In this document: one piece after another, positions 12,801 through 23,559 of the stretch
Position numbering within the stretch: position 1 is the first letter of the stretch
Layout: every line of letters begins with the position of its first letter
NCBI GenBank assembly: GCA_949130485.1
Contig: OX422184.1
Location: 24,980,917 to 25,044,916 of the forward strand
From: Agelas oroides
Taxonomy: Eukaryota; Porifera; Demospongiae; Agelasida; Agelasidae
Reading direction: 5' to 3'
Length of the DNA stretch: 64,000 bases
Notes under the pieces: model-generated
What the model was told of the DNA's origin: nothing
What the model saw: only the letters and a program-made list of their open reading frames with translations
Database searches by the model: none
Translations under genes and position numbers: made by a program

Positions 12801-14007
12801 TAATGATATTAGTACCATCTATGTTTGTTACATGCTCAAGCATTTAACACATCTGTAACCCTGCATAACTAGACAGATATGGCATTAATTGACTTTCCAT
12901 GAAAGCATTCTCTATTACCAAATCACTGGGCCAAAGGATATCTCATCTGAATATTGAATTTCCTAATTTTGCTAAACCAAGCCCTTGCAATTAAATCCTT
13001 ATTACTTCTTACAAAGTTTACATATACCTTCCCCTTCCACCCCCCTGTATAGCTACACCAACAATATGTAAAGCTGCTGGTTTCAAATCCTGCTGTGTTT
13101 CACGCTCACTGTGGGATACCAGATGCAAAGTGCCTGCCCACAACTGTTGGTGTGATAGTCATTGTCATGTGGCTAGGAACTGCTGCCCTGATATTAACAA
13201 AACCTGCCAGGGTAAGTCACATCCTCAAGTATCAACATAGCCTGCAGTAGCCCTGCATATTTAGATAGACAACTGATATATATTGCATTAACTGTCTTCC
13301 ATGAGAACATTTCTATAATTTTATTATCAAACCGCTGCAAAAAGAAGCAATGGACATTTTATTTGAGTGCTTCTTGTATTTCCTGATTTGGAATACACCA
13401 CTAAACCAAGCTGTAGCAATACATTGCTCGTTTCTCTTGTCAATCTTTTTATAGTTATTTGTTTTATGGAATCCTGCAGTTTCTAGAGCCCAGAGTGATG
13501 AAGATGAAGTGGCCAAAGAGGTGCAAAACCTGCTTGACCAAGCCAACCATGGCCCAGCATCAACACAGGCAGCCACAACCCAGGCCAACAATCATCTGGC
13601 ACCAACGCAGGCTGCCAGACTCCAGGTCACGGGGTGTGCAGCAGCCGGCTACACTGGATGCTGTACTGGAGACAACTGCAAAGTTGAGTCAGGCTGCTAC
13701 TGTGATGTGAAGTGCTACTACTTCCACAACTGCTGTGATGATATCACAGCCATTGGCTGCTACCGTAAGTGTCCTATACATTTTGTGTGTTTCTTAAGCT
13801 ACTTGATTCTGACAGTTGAGAATATTTTCAGATGCTATTTGACAACATATTTATAAGAGAAATATGGCTATGAAACTGACTCTTAATCATTCTTTTATGG
13901 AGAAAGTCATGAGATTTTTGTGTTCTCCTTTCTGAACTATGTGTTTACATCTCTGTCTATGCTTCCCCACAGCACCACAGCGGCGTGAACTCTACTTCAC
14001 ACAGTGA
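9801..14007 (+). CDS. Secreted laccase-like multicopper oxidase with three somatomedin-B-like modules (MCO gene 1)
   Basis: Predicted coding exons are 9801-12333, 13053-13211, 13480-13764 and 13973-14007, giving 1003 residues. All introns are phase 1 with gtaag donors. The ATG lies 19 bases after a cccacag acceptor, so the 5' UTR is probably spliced. Residues 1-19 form a signal peptide (MPPVILLLTLLLPITCVSA). The oxidase keeps all four copper motifs: HWHG at 159-162, WYHSH ending at 205, HPIHMHGH at 611-618, and HCHVENHQAEGM at 732-743, which includes the Cys, both His and an axial Met of the type 1 site. By family knowledge it should oxidise phenols, similar reductants or metals and reduce O2 to water outside the cell; the true substrate is unknown. 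A Pro/Thr linker leads to Cys-rich modules (about 800-842, 850-897 and 947-992) carrying the CxCDxxCxxxxxCC core of somatomedin B. The gene is intact and paralogous to the one at 36074. Confidence 0.9.
12770..13010 (+). pseudogene. Vestigial SMB-like exon in intron 1 of MCO gene 1
   Basis: The intron between coding exons 1 and 2 contains tattggtaaatgttgggc, then sequence resembling the downstream flank of exon 2 (ctcaagcattt, tgtaaccctgcat, ttccatgaaagcattctct, and caaatcactgggcc in turn). The same order follows the real exon 2 and is clearer in the paralog at about 38950-39230. The Cys-module reading frame itself is destroyed here. I read it as a dead copy of a tandemly duplicated exon-plus-intron unit. 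Confidence 0.5.
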
Positions 14008-14515
14008 AACACAACAGCACAATGAACTTTGTGTGAACCTTAGAATTTTAGTACATTGAAATTTGCATGGTTTAGAATAAGAGCTTCAATAACAGTAGAG
14101 TGTATGACTTTCCCAGTTCCTTTAGTATAGGCATGCATTGCTGATTGCTGCACTTGAATTCACATGAACTTGATTTGTTGGTATTGAAGTAACATTGCAA
14201 CCCTCACGGTACCACTCTCACTGGTTTGGCTAGTGTTTGGCCATGCAAACCACCTTTGCTGGTAACTATTGGGGTGCCTGAGCGACACAAGCAGGCATGG
14301 GAAGGGAAGAGCAATCGTCCTTGCCAACGTTGGACCACTATAATGTGTGTAGCCATGACTATAAATCTTGATATTTGTTACTCTTTCACTTTCACTGACA
14401 ATTCCCATCAAAACATTTGCAGGAAATTTACTGATTTCAAGTTGGTAGCTAACAGAACACTTTCCATTCTGCCAATTAGGCCATATGTCTGCAAGTCTGT
14501 CTTCAAGTTTGTCTG

Positions 14516-14935
14516 GTGATTGGGCGACTTTTCATAACCAACTCCAGTGCGCTCAAGGCATTCCCATCCTTTTACCAGTTTGTAACCCAGCATATTTTCA
14601 AGGAGCTAATGAAAGAGGCACTTTCAGTAGTGGAAATCTCTGGACATGATTGTGAGTCACCTGTATGTCCTTTCACTTATGAAGAACAAAATGCATTGCG
14701 GTACGTAGCTGGATACATCATTTGCCAGGTACAATAGCAACTGGAGACAAGTACGCACCCCCGAAAGGATGAAATTGTTTTGCCGTTGATGGAGTGTGCA
14801 AGTGATGAATTGAGTGAGAATGTCGGAACGGAGACATGGACAAACATGATTGGTAGAGGAGGATTGTGGCATGTAAATGATCAAAATTGTGGAGTTATAT
14901 GTCACAGTTCGAGGTACTGCATTTGCCAAGTCTTG
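14516..14935 (+). pseudogene. Transposase-derived fragment (unclassified)
   Basis: An open stretch encodes KAFPSFYQFVTQHIFKELM and later YEEQNALRYVAGYIICQV, is stopped by TAG at 14736-14738, and continues in the same frame with a WTNMIGRGGLWHVND stretch. The motifs 'ALRYVAGY' and 'WTN.I.RGGLWHVN' are familiar from transposon-derived proteins common in sponge and cnidarian genomes; this assignment is from memory of such families. No start, terminal repeats or full domain are present. It lies head-on to the minus-strand P-like relic and may belong to another element. Confidence 0.45.
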
Positions 14936-15159
14936 CATGGAGATGTACAAACAGGCTATATATATAAAGAAGACAGTTCAGAAAAGTAGAGCTCTGCATA
15001 GCAAACTTGCTTGTAGGCAGTGATTTCATTGATGTTTATTTTTTCAGTATACATGTATCATAATATATATTCAACAAACCACCTGCAACACACATTAACA
15101 CAACAAATGAATACCATAACAAGATAGTGTGTCACACATTTGTCTTTTTACTCTTCCTA

Positions 15160-17660
15160 GGTTACTTAGGAAGTGGACCAGCATCTGATAATTCTTCAGT
15201 AATCTTAACACCTCCACAGCAATTTCCTCGAATGTTGCTTCAAGTGTTGCCAATCACTCTTAGGGGTTGTTTATTGCGCAGAAATTCCGAGGTGGAAGGG
15301 TTTTCATTCACCCTTCCTCTTTGTCTCTGTTGACCAAAAAAGCTTTCAGTGGGGTCTTGACATATTCGGTTACTTAGAAGGAGAGACACCCCTGGTATCG
15401 TGAAGACATACTTGACCAGTTCCACAAAGGAGACCACTGCAAGGGAAATGATGATATTAGCATAACCTTTGAAACAACTACAAATCACTTTTTGCTAATT
15501 AAATACAACTTACTGCATATGCAGTTACTTCAAACAAATAAAACAATACAAAAGCAGTACTTTCAATTACAATTTTGAGAACAATTTTGTGGTGATTAGT
15601 AACAAACCTGTAATTCTCAAACCCATTCTTGTCTCATGACTGAGTAGCATCATGCCCTTCTCAGTTTTTGTGAAACCTGATCTTTCACTGATGCTGTCCT
15701 CCCACTCATCCAGGTATATATGGTAGAAAAACCTCAGTTAGCCACTGCACATGTAATGTTGATAATTGCAAATGTGCACATTGTTCACATTGTCACATGA
15801 AAGTTGCATTGGTGCAATACACACAAAATCTCAAACAAAAAAGAAACAAAACAAAAAAAAACATGTAGCTACCTTGAGCTTCCAGTCAGTGCCAGATCTG
15901 TATGGGGACTTGAAAGAGTTTCGGGATCGCTTTCCAGCTGACAAACTTGAGCAGTTCAGTCAATCGAAAAACTTGTCAAACATCTCTGCAAAGCGAGCAG
16001 TTTCTTTTGCTTTAGGGCCAACTGACATCACCAGAGCCTTAGCAACAGAATTACTGAGAACCTGTGTAATTTCAAATTAAATCCTTCAAAAACTAAAAAC
16101 CAAAATGAACATTATGTGCAACTTGTACCTTGTGCTGCTAGATCAACCCTCATCTTGGAATAGTTGGTGAGATGGACATGCTCATACTTCAGTCTGGGTA
16201 CCAGTGCTACTCCCGTATCTTCCCCCTGTGCCCTGTTGTTTGTGTACAGTTCCATCAGATGCCCCCATGAAATGTCCATCCCATTGATCTATGGAATTAG
16301 TAAAGTACTATCAGTGCCACATAAATCCAGAACATATTACATAGGCATAGTTACCCACAGCTTTCGTTTATAGTTTGTGAACAGTTTCTCATGGTCTTTA
16401 TGAGATGGGGTGGGTCAGATAGAATGAAGATGTAACGCTTCTCACCATCGTGGGTATGTATGTTGATGACTTTGTAGCTACACAGGTGTTGACCCTGGCT
16501 GATGAAGTAAGAACAATCTACGATTCGCTGCACGACCATCACAACACACAGCCAAAACTTTGAAGCCCATATTCTCAAGGCAAAACACGGCCTCCCACAA
16601 AGGATCAAACAGTTGGTCTCCTAAGAATGTTAGAGAGTGAAGTGTTATTTCAAAACTGTGACTATTACTAAACCTATACCTGCCAAATCCGTGCAAAGGA
16701 ACTGGGCATATGGAAACTTGAGGTGAGTGAATAGACCATCAAAAGCAACATGGAAGTTGCGAGAGGTGCCCTCAGTTCTTTGTTGGCTATTTGGTTCTCG
16801 TATTTATCAAGATGAGAATTGATATATAGTGAAGCCAATTAGGGCACCTATATACATGTGAATGTGCATCAATACATGAAATGGTATATGTGCAAGTTGA
16901 CTTTACCTGTATATGCTTGTCATAAGCAAGGTCTTCACGCAATTGCATCTCATCCATTATTATGATGACACACTTTTCTCTCTCAGGGCATGATTACATC
17001 TTTGCGGCAACTTGTAGTTGCTTGTCCACCTCCTTCGAAAACCCATGCAACTGTAGCCTTGGTGTGAGAGTATAACTGCTAAATGTTCTCTGTGATGGTA
17101 CCCTGATGGTACCAGTATCATGCAGGGTCTGATATGCACTGCTTGTAAGATGATGGAGGTAAAGACATTACCAAACCATGATGGAGTCCCACCTCATCTG
17201 CCGTGCATCCTTCAGAGTGACTGCCTTCTTTTGGCTGTCCCAAAATATACATGCAAATGGGCCAGAGGGAGACTATCAGCCATTACGAGTGAATTTTAAG
17301 CCACAGTCTGGAAGAGAACATCATGGAGAGCCAACAAACCCTCTCTGTTAATTGAGTGGATACCTCAAGCTTGTCACTGAGACGAGTGATTTGGTGCTGG
17401 CAGGATCTTCTCAGAGCATGCTCACATTGATAACGAGTGGCCTTTTCAGGACTGTATAGATGTCAAAATGGTGTGTGGCTGCTTGGATCTGTGCTGTCAC
17501 TCTCCCTTTCCGGTTGCTTCTCAGATCGGCTGACAAGGGCTCTCAAATTGTCGACACCCGTTACAGCATGGCATGTCATAGGTTGCATGAGAATCAATGT
17601 GAAGCAGAAGTTCACAGTCACTGCAGCGGATTGTGGAGTGTTTCTCATCAAGAAAAGCCA
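15160..17660 (-). pseudogene. Decayed P-element/THAP9-like transposase
   Basis: Read on the minus strand, fragments appear in the family's order. A Cys-rich stretch lies near 17640-17540. WDSQKKAVTLKDARQMRWDS is near 17240-17170 and MDEMQLREDLAYDKH near 16960-16915. FTHLKFPYAQF is near 16730. LWEAVFCLENMGFKVLAVCC, then DGRAANRRLF, lie near 16600-16520, and a SDPPHLIKTMRNC stretch near 16410. AKETARFAEMFDKFFD, then a stop, then LN lie near 15990-15945. LLSNRICQDPTESFFGQQRQ is near 15390-15330. These match P-element-type transposases: the RNase H-like core, the NRRLF segment, SDPPHLIK and the QDP.E.FF C-terminal region. Frames change repeatedly and there is at least one internal stop, so the gene is dead. 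Introns could explain some frame changes. No terminal repeats were identified. Confidence 0.7.
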
Positions 17661-17699
17661 CACACTTGGTTCCTGGTAAATGAGGATGTTACATGTGTA

Positions 17700-18240
17700 A
17701 ACATATCATATGTAGAGCTACTTATAGCTCAGTACCTGTATGGTCCATAATCTTCCCCTTCTTGGACATTATGTAAGAGACATTTATTATAACAGTGTAT
17801 ACATACATAAATTTAGTTCAGTTACAACAATTTGTATACCTTGTGGGAGGTTGGAACTGACCACCCTTAGCCTCTGACTCAAATTATCCAAGGACAACAT
17901 ATATGACCCTATCCAAATGGATGTGTCAATTGGCACACTCATTACAGCATTGACTGGCGAGGGTGGCTGCTCTTTTCCTTGCCTCATTTTTCCTTCTCAT
18001 GGACAATCATCCATGGCAGTACATGATGAGGTCTAATTTTGAAGCACATTATTTATGTGAATAAAGCAATCGAAATACGCAACTGCCACATATATATATT
18101 GTTACTGACAATAAGTTTAAAACATAATTCCTGCAATAATTCAACCTTACAATATTGCTATAAAACAACATTGTTGGAATAAAACTCAAACGTAACTTAA
18201 GATGCTGCACATAACCCAATCCAGTGCTACCACAAAACAA
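17700..18240. other. Gene-free stretch before PMP-like copy A
   Basis: I see no coding similarity, repeat or splice pattern here. It does not resemble the 5' blocks in front of copies B, C and D, so copy A has probably lost its original promoter and first exon. Confidence 0.5.
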
Positions 18241-18242
18241 AC

Positions 18243-21200
18243 ATGACACCACTAGTCATCTTCTTATCCCGCTGCTCTGCTGAGAATGTGTACTGTGTCA
18301 CACCCACTGCCACCTGCTCATCCTGCCCAGACAATTCAATCCACTGTGCCGCACTCTCTGAGTATACACGAGAAGCTGAAGTGTATTTTACCTCCAACAG
18401 TGCTATGGTGTTCTTGCCAGGTGACCATGTTCTTGATATAAATATCACAGTTGCCAATGTAGCAAGGCTCACCATGCGTGGAGAGGTTTTCTCAGGGAAA
18501 AGAGTGACACTTGTTTGCAGTGGGTCAGTTGGCCTCCTCTTTACAAGTTTGATGGAATTAAGGATAGATTCATTGGCTTTTACATCTTGTAGCAGAAAAT
18601 ATGCTATCATTCCAAATAATCATCTAGCTATTATCCAAGTGCCCCTGTACTTGCAATATACACAAGATGCTGAACTAGTTAACTGTTCTTTCCACGACAA
18701 CCTTGGCACTGCACTTCTAGTGGAGAACACCGACGTCATTTTGGCAGGGAATACTGAGTTTATATGTAACTACATGCTCTGTGGAGGTAACCTTGTTGGA
18801 GGAGGAGGTATCATTGCTCTCAGCAGCTACCTAGCATTCACTGGGAACACAACCTTCCTTAATAATAATGCATCTTGCTCGGGAGAAGGTGGTGCAATCT
18901 ACACATTAGAAAGTAGTGTTAGCTTCAAAGGAATCAACAACTTCATCAACAACTCAGCAAGTGGTAATGGTGGTGCAATCTCAACATACGATACTATACT
19001 TCACTTTAGTGGAACCAACAACTTCATCAAAAATTCAGCTCGACATGGTGGTGGTGCAATTGTCACACTAGACAGTACTGAATTTAGCTTCATTGGAACC
19101 AACAACTTTATAAATAACTCAGCACACTGGAAAGGTGGTGCAGTTGTCACTTTAGGCAATACGTTACTTACTTTCAAAGGAATCAACAACTTCACCAACA
19201 ACTCAGCAGGCCGAAGTGGTGGTGCAATCTTAGCTTCAGTGGAACCAGCAACTTCATCATCAATTCAGCACAGTGGAACGGTGGTGCAATCAGTGCAGAC
19301 AATAATACTGCACTTAGCTTCAGTGGAAGCAACAGCTTCATCAAAAATTCAGCACACCAGGTTGGTGGTGCAATCTTCACACATGACAATACTGTACTTA
19401 CCTTTGAGGGAACAAATGACTTCATCAACAACTCAGCAGGCCAATGTGGTGGTGCAGTCTTTGCAGACAATAATGTCATTAACTTCAGTGGAACCAGCAA
19501 CTTCATCAACAGCTCAGCAAACTGGAATGGTGGTGCAATCTTCACATATGATAATAATGTCTTTAACTTCAGTGGAAGCAGCAACTTCAACAACTCAGCA
19601 AGTGGTGGTGGAGCTGTTAGTACAAATGCTAACAGTTTACTAACATTCAATGGAACCGTTCGCTTTACTAACAATGGACACTATTGGGGAGGAGGTACTT
19701 CTGGTGGAGGAGTGTACATGGGAGTAAATTGCACTATTTCCATTTTACCTAACACAACTGTGTATTGGGAGAACAATGGTGCACAAGTAGGTGGAGCTAT
19801 CTTTGTTATGGATACTAGTCCTTTAAGTTACTGCACACCATTTTCCTCATATGTATCAAAAGAAAAGTGCTTCTTTCAACTCCCTGGTCAAAATGTGTCC
19901 AGTGGTATTGACGTCAAACTTGTTTTCAATAACAACTTTGCTGATGATGCAGGAAGTGTGTTATATGGTGGTGCAATAGATAACTGCAAACTCACTCATG
20001 GATTGGACTCATACAGCTCTGGTGAAGTGTTTGACATGATAGTCCACAACAATGGCTCTGATTACAACACAAATTCAAACATTTCCACTGACCCACTTCA
20101 AATATGCTCATGCGAAAACAATCTTCCAGACTGTATTAAGCATCATGTTTCACGCACAGTGTATCCTGGTGAAACATTTCAAGTTTCTGTGGTTGCAGTT
20201 GGACAAAGAAATGGAACAGTTACCAGCACAGTGATAAGTAATATAGAGGAAGGTATAAACCCAGGTCACCTCTCAGATTCTCAATACCTTCAGAAAACAA
20301 AAAACACCTGCACCAAACTGAACTACACAATGTTTTTACTGTCTGAATTTGTGCGCATGGGGTTGTATACAGCACACAGCCCATGTTCAAGTTATAATGG
20401 CTATACACTACATATATTGGTGAAGTTAAAACAGACCTGTCCACCTGGATTTAATATCTCTAAGTCCAAACAATTGTGTGTCTGTGAGCCGAAACTTCAA
20501 AGATATACAAGCAGTTGCACAATAACAAATGGATTAGGACAAATGTCACGTGATTCAAGCCAGCAGTTTTGGGTGGGGTATGATAATGAGTCTGATGAAC
20601 TGATTCTCCACCCACACTGCCCCTTTGACTACTGTGTTAATGATACTGTAGTCTTTCTTCTCAACAATACAGACAAACAGTGTGCATACAACAGGTCAGG
20701 CCTCTTGTGTGGAAAGTGTAAGAAGAATTATAGTTTAGTACATCTCACTGCAAACAGTGTACTAACAGCCATCTTGTCTTGCTCATTCCTTTTGCAGTGA
20801 TGGGAGTAGCACTGGTCCTCTTGCTCCTTGTTTGCAAACTGACAGTGGCAACAGGAATGCTCAGTGGACTAGTGTTCTATGCCAATATTGTTGGAGTTAA
20901 TTGTACCATCTTTCTACCAGTGGAATCTACTGATGCTTTCTCAATCTTCATTGCATGGCTAAACCTTGACTTTGGAATTGAGACATGTTTCTACAATGGA
21001 ATGGATGCCTACAGTAAAACATGGTTGCAGTTTGTGTTTCCAGTATGCATTTGGGTGCTAGTAGGACTGATGACTTTTGTTAGCCATTACTCACACAGAT
21101 TTGCAAGGTTGCTTGGCAACAACCCAGTTTCCGTGTTGGCAACACTCATCCTCCTCTCATATATGAAGATACTCCGTACATTGATCGCTGTGCTTTATGT

Positions 21201-21476
21201 TACCTTCCTGGAATATCCAACATGTAACAGAATGGTGTGGCTATACGATGCAAACATTGACTATCTCAGTGGCAAACACATTCCACTCTTCATAGTGGCA
21301 GTTCTTGCTTTCCTCTTCCTCTTTCTTCCTTACACTCTCTTGCTTCTCTTCAGTCAATGGCTGCAGGCCATATCACACCTCAGGCTCTTCTTGTGGTTCA
21401 ACAGTGCCAGGCTGAAAGCTTTCATTGATTCATACCATGCTCCCTACAAAGCAAAACATCGCTACTTGCCTGGACG
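18243..21476 (+). pseudogene. PMP-like beta-helix/multi-pass membrane protein, copy A (broken)
   Basis: Same family as the intact gene at 47082. The first frame runs from 18243 with CSAENVYCVTPTATCSSCP, the N-terminal domain and four beta-helix coils of the form F.GTNNFINNSA..GGAI. A loss of about 19 bases near 19230 shifts the frame. The remaining coils, Cys-rich domain and NRSGLLCGKCK motif continue in frame 2 to about 20740. There 7 bases present in the other copies are missing. The membrane part then continues in frame 1 to 21476 (KAKHRYLPGR, stop). About 180 C-terminal residues are replaced by unrelated palindromic sequence. The 5' end also lacks the usual signal-peptide exon start (MAQST...) and has only a short hydrophobic leader. 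Two frameshifts plus loss of the 3' end make it a clear pseudogene. Exonised fragments cannot be excluded. Confidence 0.85.
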
Positions 21477-21483
21477 TTAAAGG

Positions 21484-21561
21484 AAAACCTCCGAGAAGAG
21501 GACAACCTCTCTACAAGGGACAACTGGTCTGTCCCCAATGTGTCCTTTGTTCGGAGGTTTT
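21484..21561. mobile_element. Short inverted-repeat element at the 3' break of copy A
   Basis: aaaacctccga (21484-21494) is mirrored by tcggaggtttt (21551-21561), an 11-bp perfect inverted repeat 78 bp end to end, with further internal pairing (gacaacctct, ggacaactggtc). It starts within 10 bp of the point where copy A loses homology, which suggests an insertion or rearrangement there. Confidence 0.5.
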
Positions 21562-21683
21562 ACTGCATTAGCATGCGATCTCAAGTTGCAGCACCACAAT
21601 TACAACTCCTCATCATTACAACTCTCGCCATCAAACTCTTTTTGCTAAGTTATGCTCTTCCAGAATGATATATAATCACGTGA

Positions 21684-21729
21684 CACCATAGATAATAGAG
21701 CGGGAACCCCCGCTCTGTTATCTATGGTG
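21684..21729. repeat. 46-bp near-perfect hairpin
   Basis: caccatagataatagagcgg and its partner ccgctctgttatctatggtg form a stem with about three unpaired central bases and one bulge. It lies between copy A and the GCGGAAA repeat. No function is assigned; it may be the remnant of a folded MITE. Confidence 0.6.
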
Positions 21730-21769
21730 ACACTGGCAAGCACTTGCAGAAATTCGAAAAGATCCTAGA

Positions 21770-21970
21770 ACTGCGGAAACAATGCGGAAAGGCTGCGGGA
21801 ACGGTGCGGAAAGACTGCGGAAAGACCGCGGGAACAGTGCGGGGACTAAGCTTCAAGGCGGTAACATTGCGGAGATGCTGCGGAAATAGTGCGGAAAGAC
21901 TGCGGAAAGCCAGGACTGCGGAAACATTGCGGACACAATGCGGAACACGGGTGGTCCCGCTGCGGACGCT
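21770..21970 (+). repeat. Degenerate TGCGGAAA tandem repeat
   Basis: The word tgcggaaa and close variants (tgcgggaa, cgcgggaac, tgcggaga) recur about every 10-20 bases, roughly a dozen times. Related words occur in the arms of the fold-back element at 34914-35559 (gtgcggaaac, gtacggaaac), which may be its source. The open frame here (RKDCGK..., TAGTVR...) is repeat translation, not a gene. Confidence 0.55.
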
Positions 21971-22153
21971 ACGTCGGAGTGCACTCCTGGGCCACCATAG
22001 AAAAACGGGCTATTCCGCCTCCGTGTATTATACTGAACGCAAACCGAAGAATAAAACAGGGGAGGCCTGGGAACGAGGCTACTGTTTGCGCATGCTCAGT
22101 TTTCCCAGGATTTCTGGGAATTTGGAAATTTCGTAAAATATGCTCCGTTACAA

Positions 22154-22898
22154 TAATAATAATAATTTTAATGACAAGAGAAGCCGGGGTGGCTTATAAG
22201 TCAATAAAGTATGAACTGTGTAATTTAAAGGCTAAATGTACAAACTTGGCTAAGGAGTTTACAACGGCTGTGTTTTTGGATGTTAACAGACGGATAAATT
22301 TGTCTCTAGTGGAGAGATACATGAAACTTGGGTGGAATTTAACAATGATAGTGTACAGTTCATCCCTCAGGTCATTATATACAGGACAGACACATACGAA
22401 ATGGACTTCATCCTCGATACAGTTGAATAATTTGCAAAGTCTCTGTACAATAACCTCCGCGAGGCACGCCGACTTCTCCCGTACAAAAGATTCCTGCCAC
22501 TGACCACGCTCTGTGTAGACGGTGATGAGGGAGCGACGAAGGTACTCAGCTCTTCGCTTGCAGGAATTGTCCACGCGTTCGTCCATTCCAGCTAAACGCT
22601 GCGGCACGTGAATGACGCAATCTGTGCCTTTGAAGTTTACCGATCGCCTCGAACGAAGCAATGCAGACCGTTTCTGGCAAAGCGATATTGTTTGTGATTT
22701 CAAAACCGCCCGTATGTGTCCCACAGGGAGTATAACTGTGCAGTGCGGCCTTTCAGCAGGTAAACAGAAATTGACCGTAATTTTAGCGTAGCGGAGTAGT
22801 ATGCAGGTTACCAAGGGAACTTGGCGCATGCGCAAACAGTGTGTACCAGGCTCTCTTTCCTCCTCCCCCGCACAAGAGCCTGGGAACGAGGCTACCAC
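22154..22898 (-). mobile_element. 5'-truncated LINE: C-terminal end of a non-LTR retrotransposon polyprotein
   Basis: A 234-residue minus-strand frame (22898-22194) ends with EDEVHFVCVCPVYNDLRDEL, then KFIRLLTSKN and LAKFVHLAFKLH. This is the layout of the C-terminal zinc-binding tail that follows reverse transcriptase in several LINE clades (C...ED..HFL..CP.Y..LR...). The stop is followed on the minus strand by an ATT-type microsatellite tail (22154-22172), typical of LINE 3' ends. No reverse transcriptase motifs are present, so it is a 5'-truncated insertion. Both flanks carry the dispersed GCCTGGGAACGAGGC word and a tgtttgcgcatgc segment in opposite orientation. Confidence 0.6.
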
Positions 22899-23400
22899 AG
22901 TCGTTGTCGATCGCCTCGATTGTTAAAAACGACTTATTGCGGACGTTTCCACGCCGATAAACAGAATCACAACATAACTACGGAGGTACAGTGGTATTTG
23001 GGCTTCCTAAACATCGGAGTTGCGCCTTGCTACCAACGAAAGACGGCACACACGATACGCAGCAGGTAAGCGTTCTCTGTAAACGGATGACAAACTTGTC
23101 ATCTCAGAAAAACATACCGTTTGTTGAATGAAATAACCTCGTGAGCCTCTCTCCCCTGTTTTACTCTGTAGAGCTTCGTTTGACTAGCCAACTCTCCGAC
23201 AAACGATTACAACTTGAAGGGAGGGCAGGAATTTCATTTCTGGCTTGTTTAGAAAGAGTGTGGGTCACGGTACACTTATTTATCACCAACAAGGCAACTA
23301 TATATCATGGTTCTCAGTGATCATAATGTGTACACTTTTGAAATAAAACACTGAAAAAAAAACATCACAATTGCAACGTGCTTCACACCCACATAACAAG
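22899..23400. other. Gene-free stretch
   Basis: No conserved coding segment or recognisable repeat was found here apart from a short A-rich run near 23350. Short open frames lack family motifs. Confidence 0.4.
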
Positions 23401-23559
23401 CACCACAAGGCATGGTTGGGAAATGGCACAAAGTATAGGATAGTACTGTGGTGTCATTTTTAACTTGTTTGGTTGTTTTGGGAGATTCCGTACATCCCTA
23501 CATGCACTTGTTTTCATTTGAAAATGTTTTACCACTGTATATTTACATTGCCATCTTAC

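Larger units (their letters stand above)
2620..14400 (+). repeat. Segmental duplication, copy 1 (contains MCO gene 1)
   Basis: This long block is colinear with about 29.1-40.6 kb. Matching landmarks in the same order are the GGCCTGGGAAC word (3636 and 30838), the hairpin element (3675 and 30878), the GtcA-rich repeat (5150 and 31260), the TATA segment (6986 and 32603), the four MCO exons, and a tail with ccaccttgctggtaac-like text (about 14250 and 40420). Copies differ by small indels and by whole transposon insertions: 6001-6408 and 8278-8604 are present only here, and 34914-35559 only in copy 2. Boundaries are approximate because repeats blur both ends. Confidence 0.8.

Noticed and set aside
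22194-22898. Host protein-coding gene on the minus strand
   Set aside because: The C-terminal motif order and microsatellite tail match a truncated LINE; the N-terminal part has no support.
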